NCBI GenBank assembly: GCA_964486395.1
Contig: CAZALP010000009.1
Span: 1 to 18,074, forward strand
Source of the DNA: CAYYJV01 sp964486395
Lineage (GTDB): Bacteria > Patescibacteriota > Minisyncoccia > Minisyncoccales > MHMH01
DNA: 18,074 nucleotides
Direction: 5' to 3'
Shown: positions 1 through 5,076 of the stretch, one piece after another
Layout: each line of letters starts with the position of its first letter
Numbering within the stretch: position 1 is the first letter of the stretch
Made by a program: the position numbers and the translations under genes
Notes under the pieces: model-generated
The model's database searches: none
What the model was told of the DNA's origin: nothing
What the model saw: the letters and a program-made list of their open reading frames with translations, nothing else

Positions 1-578
1 TAAATCCATTTTTTTGTGAAGGGTGTGGCGCTTGCGAAGTCTTTTGCCCCAAGGGAGTGGTAAAAATGAAACCGGTAAAAAATGGGGAAATAAGAACAAA
101 AAACACAAAATATAACTTTCCTTTAGTTTCTGGCCAGCTTTTTCCGGGAGAGACAGGATCGGGTAAAATGGTAGATCAAATTAAAGCCGAAGCCGAAAAA
201 TTTAACCACGATTTAATGCTCATTGATTCTGCTCCAGGAACCGGCTGCCCGGTTATTGCTTCTTTGCGGGGTTCAAACTTTGTTGTTCTGGTCATTGAGC
301 CCACCCCATCTGGTTTTTCTGATTTAAAAAGAGTTTTAAAAGTAGTTAATCATTTTAATTTTCCTTGGGGTTTGGTAATAAATAAATGGGATATTAATAA
401 GGAATTAAGCAATCGGATGGAAAAATGGTCCGGAAACAAATTTATTGGCAAAATATCTTATGATAAGCAAATCTTTAAAGCTATCGCCAATCTAAAACCG
501 ATTTTAGAAACCAATTTAAAAGTTAAAACTGAAATTACAACTATCTATAATAAATTAAAAAATAATTTTGAATTTTGA
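1..578 (+). CDS. MinD-superfamily P-loop ATPase with inserted ferredoxin domain (3' part)
   Basis: The gene is open at the left edge; the frame runs from base 3 with no start, so the N-terminal Walker A region lies outside. The first visible residues carry a 4Fe-4S motif, C-x2-C-x2-C-x3-C-P (codons 5, 8, 11 and 15 of the frame). Next comes a segment with GSGKMV, then LIDSAPGTGCPV, which is the switch/Walker B region of the MinD/Mrp-like ATPases that carry an inserted ferredoxin (COG1149 type). The C-terminal part (VINKWD, then the KPIL region) also fits. Such proteins are soluble ATPases linked with nitrogenase-accessory-like and metal/Fe-S genes; the substrate is unknown. A GTG at 57 is not the real start, because the Cys motif lies upstream of it. 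The next gene is a UPF0251 protein, a common partner. Family assignment is confident, exact role is not. Confidence 0.85.
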   Translation, partial: NPFFCEGCGACEVFCPKGVVKMKPVKNGEIRTKNTKYNFPLVSGQLFPGETGSGKMVDQIKAEAEKFNHDLMLIDSAPGTGCPVIASLRGSNFVVLVIEPTPSGFSDLKRVLKVVNHFNFPWGLVINKWDINKELSNRMEKWSGNKFIGKISYDKQIFKAIANLKPILETNLKVKTEITTIYNKLKNNFEF

Positions 579-646
579 GTTGTTATGTGTGAACAGTGAG
601 TAATTTTGCATTTTGATTTTTGATTTTTGAATTTAGCAAAACGTTT

Positions 647-925
647 ATGGTCAGACCAATAAAACCAAGAAGAGTTATTTTCGATCCAAATGTGACTTAT
701 TTTAAGCCACGAGCTATACCTCTTTCTGAACTGGAAGAGGTAGATTTGGGCAGGGACGAATTGGAGGCACTGCGATTCTGTGATTTTAAAGATTTAGACC
801 AGGTAGAAACCGCAAAAAAAATGAAAATTTCCCAAAGCACCCTTCAAAGGATTTTAAGTTCAGCCCGCAAAAAAGTAGCCGAAGCTTTAGTAAAAGGAAA
901 AGCAATAAAGATTAGAAAAAAGTAA
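647..925 (+). CDS. UPF0251 (DUF134) family helix-turn-helix protein
   Basis: A 92-residue protein starting MVRPIKPRRV, close to the usual MPRP-x-KPRRV opening of UPF0251/DUF134. This decides the start at 647 rather than an in-frame upstream start at 620. Residues about 28-48 contain LSELEEVDLGRDELEALR. They are followed by a helix-turn-helix (DLDQVETAKKMKISQSTLQRILSSARKKVAEAL), the sigma-70 region-4-like part typical of the family. The family is a predicted DNA-binding regulator often found beside MinD-like ferredoxin ATPases and nitrogenase-cofactor-like (NifX/NifB-type) proteins, which matches the upstream gene. There is no Shine-Dalgarno site, and the 68-base gap upstream is AT-rich low-complexity sequence. 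Target genes are unknown; regulation of the neighbouring cluster is an inference. Confidence 0.85.
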   Translation: MVRPIKPRRVIFDPNVTYFKPRAIPLSELEEVDLGRDELEALRFCDFKDLDQVETAKKMKISQSTLQRILSSARKKVAEALVKGKAIKIRKK

Positions 926-940
926 TTTTCGAGTTTTTTC

Positions 941-969
941 TTGACAAACATTTGTTGCAGGTATATATT
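941..969 (+). promoter_or_regulatory. Sigma-70-type promoter for the zinc-ribbon gene, with a small palindrome
   Basis: TTGACA at 941-946, a 17-base spacer and TATATT at 964-969 form a near-consensus promoter. Transcription would start about 976 and read the zinc-ribbon gene at 993. A short inverted repeat, ACAAA-CA-TTTGT (944-955), overlaps the -35 and could be an operator; that is a guess. Confidence 0.7.
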
Positions 970-992
970 CATAAACGGAAGGAGGTGAAAAA

Positions 993-1148
993 ATGAGACA
1001 CTTTAAATGTTATGATTGCGGTTACGAGTGGGATGTTCCTCACGGGATTCCTCGGCCGCCAGCTTGTCCACGGTGCCAAAGTACAAATATTCATAGCCCC
1101 GGACCGCATCGTTATAGTCGGGGTAGAAAAGGCCAAAGAAGGCCATAA
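993..1148 (+). CDS. Small zinc-ribbon protein (51 aa)
   Basis: The ORF encodes 51 residues with two Cys pairs: C-Y-D-C at residues 6-9 and C-P-R-C at 25-28. This is a rubredoxin/zinc-ribbon-like knuckle arrangement. The tail after it is rich in His, Arg and Gly (SPGPHRYSRGRKGQRRP). The start is well supported by a strong GGAGG site (980-984) eight bases before the ATG and by a consensus promoter upstream. It follows the UPF0251 gene on the same strand and is closed by a terminator near 1270, so it may form its own transcript. Zinc or iron binding is inferred from the Cys pairs. The function is unknown; a metal-handling or nucleic-acid-binding role is possible. Confidence 0.75.
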   Translation: MRHFKCYDCGYEWDVPHGIPRPPACPRCQSTNIHSPGPHRYSRGRKGQRRP

Positions 1149-1238
1149 AAGATAAAAACAAGGAAGTATAAGGTATATTGAAGAAAGGATAAAAGAATTA
1201 GAAAAAAAGTAAAGTATAGTTCTTTAAAGAAAGAACAT

Positions 1239-1270
1239 AAAAGCGGTCTCTTCCAATAGGACCGTTTTTT
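1239..1270 (+). terminator. Rho-independent terminator after the zinc-ribbon gene
   Basis: CGGTC (1244-1248) pairs with GACCG (1260-1264) across an 11-base loop, is extended by A:T pairs outside the stem, and is followed by six T (1265-1270). It closes the first cluster before the ComEC-like gene. Confidence 0.7.
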
Positions 1271-1322
1271 ACTTGGTAAAACATTTTGCTGGGTGGTTTT
1301 ATTTTTTTAAGAAAGTAAATCG

Positions 1323-1331
1323 TGATACAAT
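1323..1331 (+). promoter_or_regulatory. Extended -10 for the ComEC-like gene
   Basis: TG-A-TACAAT is an extended -10 that ends 9 bases before the ATG at 1341. No convincing -35 is seen. The expected start point is about 1338, which would give an almost leaderless mRNA. The same nine bases recur at 2760-2768. Confidence 0.5.
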
Positions 1332-1340
1332 AGGGGAGTT

Positions 1341-2195
1341 ATGGACAGGGCAACAAAAAAGTATGTCCTTGTTATTTTTGGCAGTTTATTTTGCTTGAAT
1401 GTTTTAGCTTGGTTGGCGGTTTGGGAATTAAGCAGACAACGACCCCTTGAGGTCAATTTTTTTGATATTGGTCAAGGCGATAGTATTTTTCTTCAGACCC
1501 CGGAAAGAAGGCAAATATTAATTGACGGAGGGCCTGATTCTGCTGTTTTGGAAAAGCTGGGTAAAGAGATGCCTTTTTGGGACAGGACTATTGATCTGGT
1601 AATTTTAACACACCCGGAGCATGACCATATATCCGGACTCATCGAAGTTTTAAAAAGATATAAAGTTAAAAATATTTTGTGGACCGGAATCTTGCGGGAT
1701 ACTGCAGAATACAGGGAATGGAAAGAATTAATCCAGAAAGAGGAAGCCAACATATATATAGCCAAAGCCGGTCAGTGTGTAATACTCGACGTTACACAGT
1801 TGTGTGTTTTGTATCCGTTTGAAAGCTTGGAGGGACAAAAGTTTAAAGACAGCAATAACACTTCGATTGTCGCCAAACTAATTTTTGGCGAGACTTCGTT
1901 TTTATTTACCGGGGATGTCTGTAAATCCGTCGAAAGAAAGTTGCTCGGCTTAGCCGAGCAACTTGATTCGGATGTGCTGAAGGTGGGGCATCACGGCAGC
2001 AAGACTTCCACCGCCCCGGAGTTTGTAGAAGCGGTGTCGCCAGAGGTGGCGGTAGTTTCTGTAGGCAAAGACAATTATTACGGCCACCCCCATCCGGAAA
2101 CCATTCAAGCTTTGGAAGGAACTAGATTTTTCCGGACTGATTGGGACGGCGATATCAAGGTTATCAGCGACGGTATTGATTATTATGTTAAATGA
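1341..2195 (+). CDS. ComEC/Rec2-like metallo-beta-lactamase-fold hydrolase, membrane-anchored
   Basis: A 284-residue protein with one N-terminal hydrophobic segment (about residues 8-29), then a ComEC-type metallo-beta-lactamase domain. The motifs in order are FDIGQGDS (41-48), the metal-binding HPEHDH (91-96), FTGDV (189-193), GHHGS (216-220) and GHPHPE (248-253). In full-length ComEC this domain follows a long membrane channel and acts on incoming DNA during transformation. Here it stands alone, tethered by a single helix with the domain probably outside the membrane. A nuclease or phosphodiesterase activity is inferred. An AGGGGAG stretch lies only a few bases before the ATG. A 13-bp-arm palindrome (1938-1964) lies inside the coding sequence. 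The gene ends in TGA, 22 bases before ndk. Confidence 0.88.
   Translation: MDRATKKYVLVIFGSLFCLNVLAWLAVWELSRQRPLEVNFFDIGQGDSIFLQTPERRQILIDGGPDSAVLEKLGKEMPFWDRTIDLVILTHPEHDHISGLIEVLKRYKVKNILWTGILRDTAEYREWKELIQKEEANIYIAKAGQCVILDVTQLCVLYPFESLEGQKFKDSNNTSIVAKLIFGETSFLFTGDVCKSVERKLLGLAEQLDSDVLKVGHHGSKTSTAPEFVEAVSPEVAVVSVGKDNYYGHPHPETIQALEGTRFFRTDWDGDIKVISDGIDYYVK
1938..1964. repeat. Perfect 27-bp palindrome inside the ComEC-like gene
   Basis: Thirteen-base arms with one central base: AAGTTGCTCGGCT and AGCCGAGCAACTT. It encodes residues KLLGLAEQL, between the FTGDV and GHHGS motifs. Being GC-rich and perfect inside a coding region, it looks like an inserted palindromic unit or an mRNA hairpin. Confidence 0.8.
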
Positions 2196-2203
2196 TGTAT
2201 AAA
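2176..2203 (+). promoter_or_regulatory. Possible ndk promoter inside the end of the ComEC-like gene
   Basis: TTGATT (2176-2181), a 16-base spacer and TATAAA (2198-2203). The start point would be about 2210, giving a very short leader to ndk at 2218. The match is moderate; read-through from upstream is an alternative. Confidence 0.35.
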
Positions 2204-2217
2204 GAAGTAATAGTAAT

Positions 2218-2775
2218 ATGCAAGAAAAAACAGTCTTAATTATAAAACCGGACGGGGTAAAAAAAGGAATTATCGGAGAGATTATCTCCAGGATTGAAAA
2301 AGGGGGACTGAAAATCGTGGCTCTGCAAATGCTTCAGGCCACCAGGGAAAAAATAGACGGCCACTATCCCAAAGACGAGGCCTGGATCAAAAGGTTGGGA
2401 GAAAAGTCCACCAAGAGCCATCAAGAGCACGGCCAGGACGTCAAAAAAGAATTGGGAACCGACGACCTTTTGGAAATTGGCAAGATGGTCAGAGGCTGGC
2501 TGATTGATTTTATGGTTTCTGGTCCTATTGTTAAAATGATTATCCAGGGGGACGACGCTATAAAGAAAGTCAGGGAGATATCGGGCCCCACCATGCCCTC
2601 CAAAGCCGGTTCCGGAACCATCAGGGGCGATTTTTCAGACGATGATGCAGCCAAAGCTAACCGCGAGAAAAGGGCGGTCCACAATTTGGTTCACGCTTCC
2701 GAAACTCCGGAAGAAGCCAAGCACGAATTAGAATACTGGTTTGCACCAGAAGAGATACATGATACAATAATATAA
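2218..2775 (+). CDS. ndk: Nucleoside diphosphate kinase
   Basis: Transfers the gamma phosphate of ATP to nucleoside diphosphates through a phospho-histidine. The N-terminus KTVLIIKPDGVKKG is the family signature. The catalytic His is in NLVHASETPEEA (His159), and SGPIV plus the G-T-IRGDFS segment complete the active site. At 185 residues it is longer than the usual 135-150. The excess is an insertion of about 40 residues (roughly 53-92, from DEAWIKRL to MVRGWL) in the middle of the fold, plus a short C-terminal tail. The start at 2218 gives the expected N-terminus directly; no Shine-Dalgarno site is seen. A promoter for a separate RNA appears to lie within the last codons (2741-2768). It follows the ComEC-like gene by 22 bases. 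Confidence 0.95.
   Translation: MQEKTVLIIKPDGVKKGIIGEIISRIEKGGLKIVALQMLQATREKIDGHYPKDEAWIKRLGEKSTKSHQEHGQDVKKELGTDDLLEIGKMVRGWLIDFMVSGPIVKMIIQGDDAIKKVREISGPTMPSKAGSGTIRGDFSDDDAAKANREKRAVHNLVHASETPEEAKHELEYWFAPEEIHDTII
2741..2768 (+). promoter_or_regulatory. Promoter for the structured RNA candidate
   Basis: TTGCAC (2741-2746), a 16-base spacer and TACAAT (2763-2768) preceded by TG-A, an extended -10. The expected start near 2775-2776 coincides with the first base of the closing stem of the RNA that follows. Confidence 0.5.
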
Positions 2776-2940
2776 CCCTGCTTTTTTCTAGCAGATTCTG
2801 GGACAAACTTTTTTCACGGGAGCTTTATATTTTGTCAGCTCGTGGGCTGGCAGTGCGGGCACCCACCTAGACTATTTTCCGGACGAATTCTCTAGAAAAG
2901 CAGGGCCTAAAAATACCGAGGTTCAACCCCGGTATTTTTG
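2776..2940 (+). ncRNA. Unassigned structured RNA candidate, about 160 nt
   Basis: A non-coding stretch with strong fold signals. CCCTGC at 2776 plus T-rich CTAG (to 2791) pairs with CTAGAAAAGCAGGG (2892-2905), apart from two extra T. A second imperfect helix follows inward (GATTCTGG with CCGGACGAATTC, 2793-2800 and 2879-2890). Inside, GAGCT (2820-2824) pairs with AGCTC (2837-2841), flanked by CAC/GTG. GTGGG (2842-2846) can pair with CCCAC (2862-2866). An extended -10 sits seven bases before the first helix base, and a strong terminator ends the unit. A long closing helix around an open centre recalls 6S RNA, but I see no diagnostic motif; SRP RNA and tmRNA motifs are absent. The strand is chosen from the promoter and terminator. 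Confidence 0.55.
2909..2939. terminator. Bidirectional terminator between the RNA candidate and tRNA-Pro
   Basis: AAAAATACCG (2909-2918) and CGGTATTTTT (2930-2939) are perfect 10-bp arms, with further G:C pairs inside. T-runs lie at both outer edges, so it can end the plus-strand RNA and the minus-strand tRNA-Pro transcript. Confidence 0.85.
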
Positions 2941-2943
2941 GTA

Positions 2944-3020
2944 TGGTCGGGGCACCCGGGCTCGAACCGGGAATCTTACGCACCCCATGCGCAAATGTTA
3001 GCCAATTACACCATGCCCCG
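2944..3020 (-). tRNA. tRNA-Pro (anticodon GGG), CCA encoded
   Basis: On the minus strand a full cloverleaf can be drawn. The acceptor CGGGGCA pairs with TGCCCCG, and a C1:G72 pair with A73 is typical of bacterial tRNA-Pro. The D stem is GTGT/ACAT. The anticodon stem is TGCGC/GCGTA with loop ATGGGGT, giving anticodon GGG (reads CCC). The T arm is CCCGG-TTCGAGC-CCGGG. The 3' CCA is encoded. The total is 77 bases. It lies downstream of rpmB on the same strand and just before a terminator, so the two may share a transcript. Confidence 0.95.
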
Positions 3021-3150
3021 TAGCCCGCTGTCGCGGGAAATTCGAAATTCTAATATGAACAAAGTTCTTGTTCCAAACGAAACTTAAAACCGTTGGTTTA
3101 GAATTTGGAATTTTGAATTTGGGATTTGTTTTGGATTTCGGATTTCGGAT
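3021..3150. other. AT-rich spacer with hairpins and tandem GGATTT repeats
   Basis: No gene is seen. CCCGC-TGTC-GCGGG (3024-3037) and GAACAA-AGTTC-TTGTTC are small hairpins. The rest is degenerate AATTTNGAATTT-like sequence, ending in four 7-base units of GGATTTN at 3133-3160. The last unit and a half run into the 3' end of rpmB. Confidence 0.7.
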
Positions 3151-3342
3151 TTAGGATTTTTTCTTGGAAAGAGATTTGATGCATTTAGCGCAGGCTTTGA
3201 CTCTTTGGCCCGAGGGCAAAGTTGCCCACTGCAAATTGGGATATTTTCTTTTTTTGTAGGTCGGGTTGTATCTGCTCATCAGTTTTTTTCTTTGACCCGA
3301 CATTTTGCTTTTTTTGCCGCAGATAGCGCATTGCCTACTCAT
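3151..3342 (-). CDS. rpmB: Ribosomal protein L28, zinc-binding (Cys4) form
   Basis: A 63-residue 50S subunit protein. MSRQCAICGKKSKMSG is the classic L28 opening, followed by the Lys/Arg-rich body RRYNPTYKKR-like (here SRYNPTYKKRKYPNLQ), and C-A-K-C-IKSL near the end. Both Cys pairs (residues 5/8 and 54/57 approximately) are present, so this is the zinc-binding form. The start at 3342 is chosen because the L28 motif begins there; in-frame sequence further upstream reads into the divergent gene and has no homologous look. The promoter is the shared palindrome at 3347-3364. tRNA-Pro lies downstream on the same strand. Confidence 0.95.
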   Translation of the reverse strand: MSRQCAICGKKSKMSGQRKKLMSRYNPTYKKRKYPNLQWATLPSGQRVKACAKCIKSLSKKKS

Positions 3343-3380
3343 AGTGTTTATGTTATAACATAAAAATATGGAAGTGCCAA
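3331..3380. promoter_or_regulatory. Bidirectional promoter on an 18-bp perfect palindrome
   Basis: TTTATGTTATAACATAAA (3347-3364) is its own reverse complement and holds an extended -10 (TG-T-TATAAC) on each strand. Forward: TTGCCT (3331-3336), a 17-base spacer, TATAAC (3354-3359), ATG at 3368. Reverse: TTGGCA (complement of 3375-3380), a 17-base spacer, TATAAC (complement of 3352-3357), ATG at 3342. Each -35 lies in the first codons of the opposite gene. Both mRNAs would be nearly leaderless. Confidence 0.7.
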
Positions 3381-3994
3381 TAGAGTTCAAACTTTTTTTA
3401 TACGTCATAGTGGTTTTTTCCGCCGTCTTCCATGAATATTTCCATGGCTGGATGGCTTACTACTTGGGCGACCCCACGGCAAAGTATGCGGGTCGTTTGA
3501 CTTTGAACCCTTTAAAACATCTGGATCCCATGGGGACGGTAATCATCCCTTTGTTTTTATTGTTCGTTTTCGGCGGATTCATCGGCTGGGCAAAGCCCGT
3601 TCCCTACAATCCTTTCAACCTCAGAGACCAGAAATGGGGATCCACCAAGGTGGGGATAGCAGGTCCCGGAGCCAATTTCCTGATTGCTTTGGTTTTTGGG
3701 CTGGTTTTAAGGTTAGTTCCGGTAACCGGATTTTTGTACGTGGCTTTTTCTTGGGTGGTTTACGTCAATATTTTCTTGGGACTCTTTAATTTAATTCCCA
3801 TTCCTCCCCTGGACGGCTCAAAGCTTTTGATGGATTTTTTTCCTCAATCCAGATTTTTGCAGGTGTTGCAGAGTTCTTTTATCGGAATCTTTTTGGCTTT
3901 ATTCTTGGCCATAATGTTTTTGCCGCCTTTAGCCGGCTTTTTTTATTATCTTTTTGCGGGTCACTCTTTTCCCGGCCTCATTTTCGGTTTTTGA
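3368..3994 (+). CDS. M50 family site-2-protease-like membrane metalloprotease
   Basis: A 208-residue polytopic membrane protein with about five or six hydrophobic segments. The zinc-binding HEYFH (HExxH) lies near residue 23 in the first helix. The second signature NLIPIPPLDGSKL (N-x2-P-x2-PLDG) lies at about residues 141-153 and supplies the third zinc ligand. WAKPVPYNPFNLRDQKWG is the conserved stretch between them. This is the compact M50B type without PDZ or CBS domains. Such enzymes cut within transmembrane segments, releasing regulators or removing signal-peptide remnants; the substrate is unknown. It diverges from rpmB with only 25 bases between the ATGs. TGA ends it one base before the -35 of rpsL. 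Confidence 0.92.
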   Translation: MEVPIEFKLFLYVIVVFSAVFHEYFHGWMAYYLGDPTAKYAGRLTLNPLKHLDPMGTVIIPLFLLFVFGGFIGWAKPVPYNPFNLRDQKWGSTKVGIAGPGANFLIALVFGLVLRLVPVTGFLYVAFSWVVYVNIFLGLFNLIPIPPLDGSKLLMDFFPQSRFLQVLQSSFIGIFLALFLAIMFLPPLAGFFYYLFAGHSFPGLIFGF

Positions 3995-3995
3995 T

Positions 3996-4024
3996 TTGAC
4001 ATAAGCAAAGTTATTTGTTAGTCT
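3996..4024 (+). promoter_or_regulatory. Promoter of the str-S10-spc series (rpsL)
   Basis: TTGACA (3996-4001), a 17-base spacer, and TAGTCT (4019-4024) preceded by TG-T, an extended -10. It ends 7 bases before the rpsL ATG (4032), so the mRNA is probably leaderless. Confidence 0.6.
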
Positions 4025-4031
4025 TTTGGAT

Positions 4032-4442
4032 ATGCCTACGATTCAGCAATTGGTAAAAAAAGGAAGAAAGAGAATTAAGAAAAAAACCAAAGCGCCAGCT
4101 CTGACGTACGGTTTTAATGTGCTTAAAAACAGGCCTAAAGAATATCCTTCGCCCTTCAAAAGGGGAGTGTGCCTGAAGGTTTTTACCGTCACTCCCAAGA
4201 AACCTAACTCCGCTTTGAGAAAAGTGGCCAGAGTTCGTTTGACCAACGGCATGGAGGTAACAGCTTACATTCCGGGAGAGGGCCACAATCTGCAGGAACA
4301 CTCGGTAGTGGCAATCAGGGGAGGAAGAGTGAAGGATTTGCCGGGAGTGAGATATCATGTGGTTAGGGGCGTTTTGGACGCCGGAGGAGTAGAAGGACGG
4401 AAGCAGGAGAGGTCGAAATACGGAACCAAGCGCGAAAAATAG
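4032..4442 (+). CDS. rpsL: Ribosomal protein S12
   Basis: A 136-residue small-subunit protein at the decoding centre. It starts MPTIQQLVKKGR, the family's standard opening, which fixes the start at 4032 rather than an in-frame TTG six bases upstream. TPKKPNSALRK and GGRVKDLPGVRYH, the loops that contact the decoding site and where streptomycin-resistance changes usually arise, have the ordinary wild-type look. The C-terminus (GRKQERSKYGTKREK) is normal. First gene of the str group. The next gene, rpsG, is 116 bases away across an AT-rich dyad. Confidence 0.98.
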   Translation: MPTIQQLVKKGRKRIKKKTKAPALTYGFNVLKNRPKEYPSPFKRGVCLKVFTVTPKKPNSALRKVARVRLTNGMEVTAYIPGEGHNLQEHSVVAIRGGRVKDLPGVRYHVVRGVLDAGGVEGRKQERSKYGTKREK

Positions 4443-4558
4443 AATTTAGAATCTGGAATTTGAAATCTTGAATGGGAATCCCGAATAAAGAATTCTAAAT
4501 TCAAAAATTCTTTATTTCTATTCTAAATTCTAGATTTGAGATTCAAAATTCAAACATC
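4443..4558. repeat. AT-rich dyad between rpsL and rpsG
   Basis: The spacer is built of GAATTTNGAATTT-like words. AATAAAGAATT (4484-4494) pairs perfectly with AATTCTTTATT (4506-4516). The outer parts are also complementary to each other in a looser way. There is no T-tail or promoter consensus, so it is best read as a repeat-derived hairpin in the mRNA. Confidence 0.6.
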
Positions 4559-5026
4559 ATGGCACGAAGAAAGCAAAAAGCTAAAACAATTACTCCCGAT
4601 CCCGTATACAACCGGGTTGATGTGGCAAAGTTCATCAATAGGATTATGAAGCGGGGGAAGAAAACTGTAGCTCAAAAGATCGTCTACGGCGCTTTTGATA
4701 TAATCAAAGAGAAAACTCAAAAAGATCCTTTGGAGATTTTCGAAAAAGCCATACAAGCAGCTTCTCCCCTGCTGGAAGTAAAATCGAGAAGGGTGGGAGG
4801 GGCTACTTATCAGGTTCCGGTTGAAGTGCGGGGAGAGAGAAGAATTGCTTTGGCCAGCCGCTGGATAATCCAGGCGGCCAAATCCAAAAAAGGAAGACCA
4901 ATGAAAGAAAAACTGGCCGATGAATTAATTGCCGCCTCCAAAAACGAGGGAGCGGCCGTAAAAAAGAAAGAAGACACCCATCGTATGGCCGAAGCCAACA
5001 GAGCATTTGCCCACTTTGCCTGGTAA
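4559..5026 (+). CDS. rpsG: Ribosomal protein S7
   Basis: A 155-residue protein that nucleates the 30S head by binding the 3' major domain of 16S rRNA. It starts MARRKQKAKTITPDPVYN. KFINRIMKRGKKTVAQKIVYGAFD and the VGGATYQVPVEVRGERR segment are diagnostic, and RMAEANRAFAHFAW ends the protein as usual. The length matches the family. No Shine-Dalgarno site precedes the ATG. fusA starts 50 bases downstream. Confidence 0.98.
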   Translation: MARRKQKAKTITPDPVYNRVDVAKFINRIMKRGKKTVAQKIVYGAFDIIKEKTQKDPLEIFEKAIQAASPLLEVKSRRVGGATYQVPVEVRGERRIALASRWIIQAAKSKKGRPMKEKLADELIAASKNEGAAVKKKEDTHRMAEANRAFAHFAW

Positions 5027-5076
5027 ATCATGTTATTAATTTTCAATTTTAAATTTTCAATTTAGCATTTAAAATT

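Noticed and set aside
2776..2905. SRP RNA, tmRNA or RNase P RNA
   Set aside because: The SRP GGAA-loop motif, a tmRNA tag frame with Ala-tRNA-like ends, and RNase P conserved blocks are all absent on both strands.
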